Shown piece by piece: positions 51,452 through 59,773 of a stretch of DNA of 64,000 nucleotides. The DNA lies in contig SVNC01000002.1 of the NCBI GenBank assembly GCA_015067025.1, positions 1 through 64,000 on the forward strand. The letters run 5' to 3'. A program made the translations under genes and the position numbers. How positions within the stretch are numbered: position 1 is the stretch's first letter; the number at the start of each line of letters is the position of its first letter. The notes beneath the pieces are model-generated. The model saw only the letters and a list, made by a program, of their open reading frames with translations, ran no database searches and was not told the origin of the DNA. The stretch comes from Oscillospiraceae bacterium. Its GTDB lineage: Bacteria > Bacillota > Clostridia > Oscillospirales > Ruminococcaceae.

Positions 51452-52003
51452 TTATTCTTCATCTTCCTGAGATTTACGATATATTGTAAGACCGGTTTTG
51501 CCGTGTCTTTTTGTTTTTACTATCACAAATCCGTTTACTTCTTCAGGAAGTCTGCATTCTATCTCGTGTTCACAAACAATTACGCCATCTTCTGACATTA
51601 TATTTGTAAGAGCAGGAAGGGATTTTTGAATAAGCTTTCTTTCATAAGGAGGGTCAAGAAGAGCTATATCAAAGGTTTCTCTTGTTGTTCTTAAAAATGC
51701 TGTGTTTGGCATATTGATAATATCTGCCTGCTTTTCAAAGCCAACGTGCTCAACGTTTTCTTTGATCAGTTTTATTGATGCCTGACTGCTGTCAACAAAA
51801 ACAGCTTTCTTAGCACCTCTGCTTATCGCCTCAATACCAAGCTGACCTGATCCTGCGAATAAATCAAGAACAGTTCTTCCTTCTATTTCAAACTGAATGG
51901 CACTGAATATAGCTTCTTTTACGCCGTCACTTGTAGGTCTTACGTCGTAGCCTTCGGGAGCCTTCAGCTTTCTGCCTCTGGCGCTTCCTGTTATAACTCT
52001 CAT
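51452..52003 (-). CDS. rsmD: 16S rRNA (guanine-966-N2) methyltransferase
   Basis: A 183-residue enzyme beginning MRVITGSARGRKLKAP, with RPTSDGVKEAIFSAI, the SAM motif VLDLFAGSGQLGIEA and catalytic LLDPPY. It lies between uvrC and coaD, 20 bp from coaD. Confidence 0.95.
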   Translation of the reverse strand: MRVITGSARGRKLKAPEGYDVRPTSDGVKEAIFSAIQFEIEGRTVLDLFAGSGQLGIEAISRGAKKAVFVDSSQASIKLIKENVEHVGFEKQADIINMPNTAFLRTTRETFDIALLDPPYERKLIQKSLPALTNIMSEDGVIVCEHEIECRLPEEVNGFVIVKTKRHGKTGLTIYRKSQEDEE

Positions 52004-52018
52004 TTATATGTTCCTTCC

Positions 52019-53845
52019 TTAAAAATTCTCTTCTATATAATTTGCTACTTCTGTTGCTTTTTCTGTTTTTATTTTTGCTACAGAAGCGATTTCTGATATC
52101 TCGGCATCTTTAAGACCCTGCTTTGTTTTGAAATGCTTTATAAGAGCAAGTGCCTTTGCCTCTCCGATACCTTTGATTTTAGTCAGTTCCAGTTCATAAG
52201 TCTTCTTTTTGTGCTTTTGTTGCTGGAAGGAGAGGGAAAAGCGGTGTACCTCATCCTGTATGTTTGTAAGTAAGGCAAAAAGTTTCTTGTTTGCGTTTAC
52301 CTGAATTTCTCCACCGCTTGCTGCAATAGCTCTCGTGCGGTGCTTTTCGTCCTTTACAAGACCAAAAAGAGGAATATTTACATTAAGCTCGTCTAATACT
52401 TGCTGAACTGCATTAACATGACCTTTGCCACCATCAAGCAGGATAAGATCAGGCAGGGGAGTAAAAGCCTCGTCACCGTCGAGGTAACGTTTTAATCGTC
52501 TTTCGACGACCTCCTGCATACAGGCGTAGTCGTTCTGACCGATAACAGTTTTGATAGCAAATTTTTTATATCCTGCCTTGTAAGGTCTGCCGTTACGGTA
52601 AACTATCATACCACCAACACGGCTGTCTTCGCCAAGGTTAGATATATCATAGCTTTCTATAACGGTCGGTATCTTTTTAAGTCCGAGAAGGGAAGCCAGA
52701 TCTTCAAGAGCATTAAGCTCCTTTACAGTTCTTCCTACCTTCATAGAAAGATATTCCGATGCATTGGCTTTGGCAAGAAGTATTTTTGAGTATCCTTCAC
52801 CACGTTTTGGGACAGATATGTTTATTTTTTTACCTGCAAGAGCGGTGAAATATTCGCATAAAAGCTCGTTGTCATCTATTTCTACGTCAACATATATCTG
52901 CTTTGGAATAGCATCAGCTCTTTTAGAATAGTATTCCACAAGAAAATCAGATCTCATCTGTGAGCTGTCGTATTCATCACCAATATAGAAATTTTCCTTA
53001 TCGGTTATTTTGCCATCACGATATTTTATTACCGCTATGCTGGCAAGCTCAACGTTCTGAGCAAGAGCAACCACGTCAAAATCATAGCTTTTATCAGACA
53101 TAATGTCCTGACCGTTTTTCATTTTCTGAATGGCGTTTATTCTGTCACGAAGCTTTGCAGCTTTTTCAAATTCAAGTTTTTCTGCCGCCTCGTTCATTTC
53201 TTCGGTAAGCTGTTCAATACTCTGCTTACTGCCGTTTTTCATATATTCTATGGCAGAATTTACAATGCTCTGATATTCAGCTTCTTTTATTTTTCCTGTG
53301 CATACGCCCATACATCTTTTTATATGGAAGTTAAGGCAGGGACGCTGTTTTCTGAAATCTCTCGGAAATACTTTAGAGCAAGCGGGGAGCATAAATATTT
53401 TGTTTGCTTCTTCAACCGCTTGCTTTGCGGTAAAACCGCTTGTGTATGGTCCTAAATACTCTGCGTTTTCATCCTTACAGTTAAGAGCGTAGCTGATACG
53501 AGGGAAGGGTTCTTTTGTTATCTTTATATAATTATAACCCTTATCGTCCTTTAAAAGTATATTATATTTAGGATTGTTCTGCTTTATAAGACTGCATTCA
53601 AGCACTAATGAATCCAGCTCTGAAGGAGTTACGATAAAATCAAAATCATAGATGTTTTCGACCAGCTTTTTTGTCTTTGGGTTGTGGTTTTCTATGGCGT
53701 GAAAATAGGTAGTTACTCTGTTTTTTAGAGCCTTTGCTTTACCCACATATATGATCTTTCCCGTTTTGTCCTTCATAAGATAGACGCCGGGGGACAAGGA
53801 TAGCTTATTTGCCTTGTCTCGAAGATAACCAAGACGCTGATTCAA
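52019..53845 (-). CDS. uvrC: excinuclease ABC subunit C
   Basis: A 608-residue nucleotide-excision repair nuclease. GIY-YIG domain at the N terminus (SPGVYLMKDKTGKIIYVGKA), UvrB-binding UVR motif (EQLTEEMNEAAEKLEFEKAAKLRD), RNase H-like domain with SYDISNLGEDSRVG, and C-terminal helix-hairpin-helix (LTKIKGIGEAKALALIKHF). First gene of the five-gene operon. uvrA and uvrB are not in the window. Confidence 0.95.
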   Translation of the reverse strand: MNQRLGYLRDKANKLSLSPGVYLMKDKTGKIIYVGKAKALKNRVTTYFHAIENHNPKTKKLVENIYDFDFIVTPSELDSLVLECSLIKQNNPKYNILLKDDKGYNYIKITKEPFPRISYALNCKDENAEYLGPYTSGFTAKQAVEEANKIFMLPACSKVFPRDFRKQRPCLNFHIKRCMGVCTGKIKEAEYQSIVNSAIEYMKNGSKQSIEQLTEEMNEAAEKLEFEKAAKLRDRINAIQKMKNGQDIMSDKSYDFDVVALAQNVELASIAVIKYRDGKITDKENFYIGDEYDSSQMRSDFLVEYYSKRADAIPKQIYVDVEIDDNELLCEYFTALAGKKINISVPKRGEGYSKILLAKANASEYLSMKVGRTVKELNALEDLASLLGLKKIPTVIESYDISNLGEDSRVGGMIVYRNGRPYKAGYKKFAIKTVIGQNDYACMQEVVERRLKRYLDGDEAFTPLPDLILLDGGKGHVNAVQQVLDELNVNIPLFGLVKDEKHRTRAIAASGGEIQVNANKKLFALLTNIQDEVHRFSLSFQQQKHKKKTYELELTKIKGIGEAKALALIKHFKTKQGLKDAEISEIASVAKIKTEKATEVANYIEENF

Positions 53846-53878
53846 ACCCTTTACCTCACATATAATATAATCTATTTT

Positions 53879-53907
53879 ATTTTACCATTTTTTCTGTCGA
53901 ATTACAA
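53879..53907 (-). promoter_or_regulatory. promoter of the uvrC operon
   Basis: Minus strand TTGTAA (53902-53907), 17-bp spacer, TAAAAT (53879-53884), 33 bp before the start. Confidence 0.6.
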
Positions 53908-53940
53908 GGGTTTAGGAGAAAATAATTATTAAAAACATAA

Positions 53941-53975
53941 AACCTCGGAATGAGGAATCCCTTTTCCGAGGTTTT
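53941..53975 (-). terminator. terminator of the acn-icd-rex operon
   Basis: AAACCTCGGAA (53941-53951) and TTCCGAGGTTT (53965-53975) form an 11-bp stem; on the minus strand ATGTTTTTAA follows. Confidence 0.75.
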
Positions 53976-53979
53976 GTGG

Positions 53980-54624
53980 TTATTCATTATTTAAAAGATT
54001 GTTTACACCATAAGATAAAGTCAGTAGACTGTCACCGAGGTGAACGTTTTCTACTATAATACCGCTGTAATCAATGTTGATATCATAATGAGAGAAGTTC
54101 CAGAAGCATCTTATGTTAAGAGCTATGAGCCTGTCTACTATATCCTTGGTAGCGGACTTTGGTATACAAAGCACGGCTATTTCGGGACTATGTTTTTTGC
54201 AGAATTCCTCCAGCTTTGAAATATCAGTGATTGTAAGATCGCCAAGAGGTTGATTTTCGATATTCTTATTGGAATCGAATATTCCTACAAGTTTACATCC
54301 GCTTTTTTCAAAGTTGATGTGTACTGCAAGAGCAGTACCAAGATTACCTGCACCTATAAGAATAGCTTTTCTGCCTTTATCTACACCGAGTATTTTGCCG
54401 ATTTCACATCTCAGCTCTGCCACGTTATATCCGTAGCCCTGCTGACCAAAACCGCCGAAGCAGTTTAAATCTTGTCTTATCTGGGAAGCGGTAAGCTTCA
54501 TTCTTTCGGATAACTCACGGGATGAAATCTTAGAAATACCCTGCTTTGAAAGTTCTCCTAAAAAACGATAATAGCGAGGTAAGCGTCTGATTACCGAGTT
54601 GGAAATATTACTGTTTTTTGGCAT
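53980..54624 (-). CDS. rex: redox-sensing repressor Rex
   Basis: A 214-residue dimeric repressor that reads the NADH/NAD ratio. N-terminal winged helix (VIRRLPRYYRFLGEL ... ISSRELSERMKLTASQIRQDL), Rossmann motif LIGAGNLGTALAVH, and a domain-swapped C-terminal helix. GGAGG precedes the ATG. It is 38 bp after icd, so NADH sensing is built into the TCA-branch operon. No clear Rex site (TTGTTAAN4TTAACAA) was found at the acn promoter. Confidence 0.94.
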   Translation of the reverse strand: MPKNSNISNSVIRRLPRYYRFLGELSKQGISKISSRELSERMKLTASQIRQDLNCFGGFGQQGYGYNVAELRCEIGKILGVDKGRKAILIGAGNLGTALAVHINFEKSGCKLVGIFDSNKNIENQPLGDLTITDISKLEEFCKKHSPEIAVLCIPKSATKDIVDRLIALNIRCFWNFSHYDINIDYSGIIVENVHLGDSLLTLSYGVNNLLNNE

Positions 54625-54662
54625 ATCATTACCTCCTTATGATCTTAATACATAAATTTCTA

Positions 54663-55877
54663 TTAAAGCATTTCCTTCAATCTGTTGTTGATTTCAAGAA
54701 GGAAATCCTCTGTGTTTACCTTTCTCTTGTTCTCAAGATTTGAAAGGATAAAAAGGTCGCCGGTCATAACACCGTCTTCAATTGTTTTTATTGTAGCCTT
54801 TTCAAGCTTATCTGCGAATGCTGAAAGCTCTGCGTTGTTATCAAGTTCGCCACGCTTTTTTAATGCACCTGTCCATGCAAAAATTGTTGCAACGGAGTTT
54901 GTAGATGTTTCTTCACCCTTTAAGTGCTTATAGTAGTGGCGTGTAACTGTGCCGTGAGCAGCTTCGTATTCGTATACACCATCGGGAGATACGAGTACAG
55001 AGGTCATCATACCAAGGCTACCGAAAGCAGTAGCAACCATGTCGGACATAACGTCACCGTCATAGTTCTTGCAAGCCCAGATATAGCCGCCGTCAGAACG
55101 TACAACTCTTGCAACTGCATCGTCGATAAGTGTGTAGAAGTATTCAATGCCTGCTGCATCAAACTTTTCCTTGTATTCGGCGTCAAAGACTTCCTGGAAA
55201 ACATCCTTGAAGGTGTGGTCATACTTCTTGGAGATAGTGTCCTTTGTAGCAAACCATAAATCCTGCTTTGTGTCAAGAGCAAAGTTAAAGCAAGCTCTTG
55301 CAAAGGAAGCGATACTTCCGTTTATGTTGTGGAGACCCTGGATGATACCGTCAGAACCACTAAATGTGTGGATAAGCTGTCTTGTTTCGTTGCCATCCTT
55401 GTCTGTTACAACAAGCTCAGCCTTGCTGCCGTCAGCAACCTTCATTTCAGAGTTCTTATAAACATCGCCGTAAGCGTGACGGGCGATTGTTATAGGCTTC
55501 TTCCAGCCGGGGAGGAGGGGAGTGATGCCCTTTACGATGATAGGAGCTCTGAATACTGTGCCGTCAAGTATAGCACGAATAGTACCGTTGGGTGACTTCC
55601 ACATCTCCTTTAGATCGTATTCTGTCATTCTCTGTGCATTAGGAGTGATTGTAGCACATTTTACTGCTACACCATACTTTTTTGTAGCATTTGCAGAGTC
55701 TATTGTAACCTGATCGTTCGTTTCGTTTCTGTGTACAAGACCTAAATCATAATAATCTGACTTTAAATCAACGTAAGGACAGATAAGAACATCCTTTATC
55801 ATCTTCCAAATTATTCTGGTCATTTCGTCGCCATCCATCTCAACGATGGGAGTGGTCATCTGAATTTTATCAGCCAT
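54663..55877 (-). CDS. icd: NADP-dependent isocitrate dehydrogenase (eukaryote-like subfamily)
   Basis: A 404-residue enzyme making 2-oxoglutarate and NADPH. The ATG at 55877 follows GGAG by 8 bases; a longer frame begins inside acn. [45 protein letters not shown] and [16 protein letters not shown] mark the mitochondrial/cytosolic-type (subfamily II) NADP enzyme and not the E. coli type. 25 bp after acn. Confidence 0.94.
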   Translation of the reverse strand: MADKIQMTTPIVEMDGDEMTRIIWKMIKDVLICPYVDLKSDYYDLGLVHRNETNDQVTIDSANATKKYGVAVKCATITPNAQRMTEYDLKEMWKSPNGTIRAILDGTVFRAPIIVKGITPLLPGWKKPITIARHAYGDVYKNSEMKVADGSKAELVVTDKDGNETRQLIHTFSGSDGIIQGLHNINGSIASFARACFNFALDTKQDLWFATKDTISKKYDHTFKDVFQEVFDAEYKEKFDAAGIEYFYTLIDDAVARVVRSDGGYIWACKNYDGDVMSDMVATAFGSLGMMTSVLVSPDGVYEYEAAHGTVTRHYYKHLKGEETSTNSVATIFAWTGALKKRGELDNNAELSAFADKLEKATIKTIEDGVMTGDLFILSNLENKRKVNTEDFLLEINNRLKEML

Positions 55878-55902
55878 TTTTGTTTCTCCTTTATTTATGT
55901 TA

Positions 55903-57858
55903 TTACTTGAGAGATTCTCTTGTATAGTCAAGCAGACCGCCTGCAAGCATAATATCCTTTGTTCTGCCTGTGAGTTCGCAGAGAACGGGGATTGACTTGC
56001 CGTTTGTCTTGTTTACTACTGTAAGCTCTGTAACACCATTTATAACAGCTTCTCTTACACCTTCGATAACGAGGTTATCGCCTTCTGCAATGTTTTCATA
56101 ATCAGCTTCGCTTACGAATGTAAGGGGAAGGATACCGGCGTTTATAAGGTTAGCTCTGTGGATACGTGCAAAGCTCTTAACGAGAACTGCTTTTACACCA
56201 AGATAGAGAGGAGCAAGAGCTGCGTGTTCTCTTGAAGAACCCTGACCATAGTTTACGCCGCCGACAATAATGCTCTGTCCCATAGACTTTGCTCTTTCGG
56301 GGAACTTTTCATCACATACTGTAAAGCAGTAGTTGGAAATAGCAGGGATGTTGGAACGCAGAGGAAGAATCTTCGCACCTGCCGGCATAATGTGGTCGGT
56401 TGTAATGTTGTCACCAACCTTTAAGGAACAACCGCAGTCAATTGTTTCCTGAAGGGGTGCTGTTTCGGGGAAGGGCTTGATGTTGGGACCACGGAGAATT
56501 TCTACGCTATCCATATCCTTTTCGTCAACAGGAAGTGCAATCATGTTATCGTTGATGATGAATTCCTCGGGAAGTTTGAAGTCGGGCATTTCACCAAGAG
56601 TTCTGGGGTCAGTGAGCACACCTGTAAGAGCAGATGCTGCAGCAATCTCAGGAGATACGAGGTAGATCTGACCATCCTTCGTGCCACTTCTACCTTCAAA
56701 GTTACGATTGAAGGTTCTGAGAGAGATACCCTTTGAGTTAGGTGACTGACCCATACCGATACAAGGACCGCAAGCACTTTCAAGAATTCTTGCTCCAGCA
56801 TCGATCATAATTGCGAGAGCACCGTTTTCAGCAAGCATATTGAGGACCTGCTTAGAACCGGGAGCAATTGAGAGAGATACGTCGGGGTGAACTGTTTTAC
56901 CCTTTAAGATGTGAGCAACCTTCATCATATCAAGAAGAGAGCTGTTTGTGCATGAACCGATACATACCTGGTCTATCTTCATAGGTCCGATTTCTTCTAC
57001 ACTCTTTATGTTGTCAGGTGAATGGGGACAAGCAGCAAGAGGAGCAAGCTCGGAAAGATTTATTGTAAGCTCTTCATCGTATTCAGCATCAGGATCAGCA
57101 GAAAGCTCAACCCATACTTCTTCACGCTTCTGTGCCTTTAAGAATTTCTTTGTAATTTCATCAGAGGGGAATATTGATGTTGTTGCACCAAGCTCTGCAC
57201 CCATATTTGTGATAGTTGCACGTTCGGGAACGGAAAGTGACTTTACACCCTCGCCGCAGTACTCGATAACCTTGCCTACGCCACCCTTAACGGATAATCT
57301 TCTGAGAACTTCAAGAATAACATCCTTTGCGGCTACCCAGGGGTTAAGCTTACCTGTAAGCTCTACCTTTACGATTTTAGGCATTGTTATGTAGTAAGCA
57401 CCGCCACCCATTGCTACTGCAACGTCAAGTCCGCCTGCACCGATTGCAATCATACCGATACCGCCGCCTGTGGGAGTGTGGCTGTCTGAACCGATAAGAG
57501 TTTTTCCGGGGATACCGAAACGTTCAAGATGTACCTGATGGCAGATACCGTTACCGGGTCTGCTGAAATAAATACCATGCTTCTTGGCTACTGAGCCGAT
57601 GAAACGGTGGTCGTCTGCATTTTCAAAGCCTGACTGGAGTGTATTGTGATCGATATATGCGACACTTCGTTCAGTTTTTACACGGGGAACACCCATAGCT
57701 TCAAATTCGAGGTAAGCCATTGTGCCCGTCGCGTCCTGTGTGAGGGTCTGGTCAATTCTCAGTCCAATCTCTGTACCCTTGATCATTTCTCCGTCAACAA
57801 TGTGATTTTTGATGATCTTTTCGGTAAGAGTAAGACCTTTAGTTTTGTTGTTTTCCAT
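55903..57858 (-). CDS. acn: aconitate hydratase
   Basis: A 651-residue aconitase of the LeuC-LeuD fusion type. The Fe-S cluster cysteines lie in [13 protein letters not shown] and [14 protein letters not shown]. Other motifs are [15 protein letters not shown] and the swivelling-domain [37 protein letters not shown] precedes the ATG. It makes isocitrate for icd. No citrate synthase gene in the window. Confidence 0.94.
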   Translation of the reverse strand: MENNKTKGLTLTEKIIKNHIVDGEMIKGTEIGLRIDQTLTQDATGTMAYLEFEAMGVPRVKTERSVAYIDHNTLQSGFENADDHRFIGSVAKKHGIYFSRPGNGICHQVHLERFGIPGKTLIGSDSHTPTGGGIGMIAIGAGGLDVAVAMGGGAYYITMPKIVKVELTGKLNPWVAAKDVILEVLRRLSVKGGVGKVIEYCGEGVKSLSVPERATITNMGAELGATTSIFPSDEITKKFLKAQKREEVWVELSADPDAEYDEELTINLSELAPLAACPHSPDNIKSVEEIGPMKIDQVCIGSCTNSSLLDMMKVAHILKGKTVHPDVSLSIAPGSKQVLNMLAENGALAIMIDAGARILESACGPCIGMGQSPNSKGISLRTFNRNFEGRSGTKDGQIYLVSPEIAAASALTGVLTDPRTLGEMPDFKLPEEFIINDNMIALPVDEKDMDSVEILRGPNIKPFPETAPLQETIDCGCSLKVGDNITTDHIMPAGAKILPLRSNIPAISNYCFTVCDEKFPERAKSMGQSIIVGGVNYGQGSSREHAALAPLYLGVKAVLVKSFARIHRANLINAGILPLTFVSEADYENIAEGDNLVIEGVREAVINGVTELTVVNKTNGKSIPVLCELTGRTKDIMLAGGLLDYTRESLK

Positions 57859-57892
57859 TTAGTTGCCTCCTGATTTTTTTAATACGTAGTTT

Positions 57893-57921
57893 ATTATACT
57901 ATAAATTGAGGCAAAAGTCAA
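57893..57921 (-). promoter_or_regulatory. promoter of acn-icd-rex
   Basis: Minus strand TTGACT (57916-57921), 17-bp spacer, TATAAT (57893-57898). Confidence 0.75.
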
Positions 57922-58173
57922 GAAATTAACAAAGAATAAAGGCAAACATATACAAAAAAATAATTGTAAATTTGTGAAAATTTTTTACTCAAAAATGAGA
58001 AAAAATTCGTCATTATGCTGACTACTTTAGTGAGAGAATTGTATTCTGAATTTAGATAGACATAAGAATATTCACATTTTTCTTTTAATATAAATGAAAA
58101 TTGAAATCTGCATATTGTGATTATAAATAAAATTTAACACAATATATTTTGTATGAGGACTGATATTTTAGTT
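57922..58173. other. AT-rich gap between acn and the GHL10 lipoprotein
   Basis: About 250 bp, very A/T-rich, with no ORF or hairpin of note. Faint repeats (TTGTAAATTTGTGAAAATTT near 57963) do not match a known operator well. The plus-strand promoter of the next gene was not identified with confidence. Confidence 0.3.
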
Positions 58174-59745
58174 ATGAATAAAATAAAAAAAGCGATATTT
58201 TGTCTGCTTGCTGCCTCTGTTGTGATTGTTTCAGCCGGATGTGGTCATGCAATAGTTATAAAAGGGGACAAAGTTGACAATAACTCCTATATATATTATA
58301 ATGGCAATGAAATAAGCGGTGTTCCTGTTGATACAGAAAAGCCGGTATCCGACACTACTGAAAGTAAAGCAGAATCTTCGTTTGCTAATACTGATTCTGT
58401 TGCTGCTACACCACCGATTTCTGTTTCTGTTACCGAGTCGGAAACATCTGTACCTGAGACAATTCCTGTTACTCCTGAAACAGAAGTAACAGTACCTCCG
58501 ATAGAAACTGTAACTGAAGAAACAACTACAATATTACCACCTCAAACCACAACGATACAGACCACAACAACTGTGAATACAGAAAAACCGGAGCCTGATA
58601 TTTCGATATCTGATGACGATCTGTCTGTTAATAATTACGTGGCTTTAAATCATAGAGAAGTAAAGGGTGTTTGGATATCTTATTTTGAACTTTATCCGAT
58701 ACTTACAGGCAAGAGTGAAGGTCAGTTCAGAAACGGTATAGGCGAGTATTACGACAACGTATCCGGTCTTGGTCTGAATACAGTCTATGTTCATGTAAGA
58801 CCTTATGGTGATGCTATATACAGATCTGATTATTACCCTTGGTCCAAGTATTGCACAGGATACATTGGAGAAGATCCCGGCTATGATCCTCTTGAAGTTA
58901 TGATAGAAGAGGCTCATAAGCGTAATATTTCTTTCCACGCGTGGGTAAATCCTCTTAGATGCTCACAGGAAAATGACGCTCCACAGATAGATGACGGTTA
59001 TCTTGTTAAGAAATGGTATAACTATAATGACGGTGATTATATCAGTAAGGTCAGCGGTTATTGGTATCTTAATCCGGCTTACGATGAAGTAACCGATCTT
59101 ATTGCTCTTGGTGTAGCTGAGATAGTAGCAAAATATGATGTAGATGGCGTACACATAGATGATTATTTTTATCCGACGAAGGAAAGCTGGTTCGACAGTA
59201 AATCCTTTAATCAGTCGGGATATAGCGATTTATCTCAGTTCAGACTTGACAATTGCACAAAAATGGTATATAAAATGTATGAGGCTGTAAAATCCCATAA
59301 CAGTACGGCGTTATTTGGTGTCAGTGCTCAGGGAAATGTTCATAACAACCTGAATGAGCTCTATGCTGATGTCGAAAAATGGAGCAGAGATGAGGGTTAT
59401 GTTGACTATATGGCACCTCAGATTTACTACGGCTTTGAAAACAGCGGTCAGCCTTATTCTGCAGTGGTTGACCAATGGGATGAAATGCTCAGAGGCACTG
59501 GGAAAAAGCTTATACCGGGCCTTGCTGTTTACAAGATAGGCAAAGAGGATACCTGGGCAGGTAGTGGAAAATATGAATGGATAAACAATAAAGAGATAAT
59601 AAAAAGACAGATAGAAAAAGCAAGAACAGCAGATAATTACAGCGGGATAATACTGTATAGCTATCAGTTTATATTCTCACCTGAAATTAGCGTAGAAAAT
59701 GCTGTAAACGAAGAAATAGAAGCTTTTAAACCATTACTGTCGTAA
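58174..59745 (+). CDS. GHL10-family glycoside hydrolase-like lipoprotein
   Basis: A 523-residue exported lipoprotein. The signal peptide KKAIFCLLAASVVIVSAGC ends in a lipobox; the start may be the in-frame ATG at 58153, with a GAGGA site lying between the two. A Thr/Pro-rich linker (about 45-140) follows, then a GHL10-type TIM barrel from ~residue 160: KGVWISYFEL, LNTVYVHVRPYGDAIY, SFHAWVNPLR, DGVHIDDYFYP and YMAPQIYYGFEN. Asp and Glu candidates are present, so it may cleave cell-wall or exopolysaccharide. The next gene has a related barrel. Confidence 0.85.
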   Translation: MNKIKKAIFCLLAASVVIVSAGCGHAIVIKGDKVDNNSYIYYNGNEISGVPVDTEKPVSDTTESKAESSFANTDSVAATPPISVSVTESETSVPETIPVTPETEVTVPPIETVTEETTTILPPQTTTIQTTTTVNTEKPEPDISISDDDLSVNNYVALNHREVKGVWISYFELYPILTGKSEGQFRNGIGEYYDNVSGLGLNTVYVHVRPYGDAIYRSDYYPWSKYCTGYIGEDPGYDPLEVMIEEAHKRNISFHAWVNPLRCSQENDAPQIDDGYLVKKWYNYNDGDYISKVSGYWYLNPAYDEVTDLIALGVAEIVAKYDVDGVHIDDYFYPTKESWFDSKSFNQSGYSDLSQFRLDNCTKMVYKMYEAVKSHNSTALFGVSAQGNVHNNLNELYADVEKWSRDEGYVDYMAPQIYYGFENSGQPYSAVVDQWDEMLRGTGKKLIPGLAVYKIGKEDTWAGSGKYEWINNKEIIKRQIEKARTADNYSGIILYSYQFIFSPEISVENAVNEEIEAFKPLLS

Positions 59746-59773
59746 ATGGAAGATAATAAGATATGAGGAGAAT

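Noticed and set aside
54924-55461. Open frames on the plus strand opposite icd
   Set aside because: They mirror the conserved icd sequence and lack ribosome sites.
57960-57985. Possible Rex operator near TTGTGAAAATTTTTTAC
   Set aside because: It lacks the symmetric TTAACAA half and is not placed at the promoter core; too weak to call.
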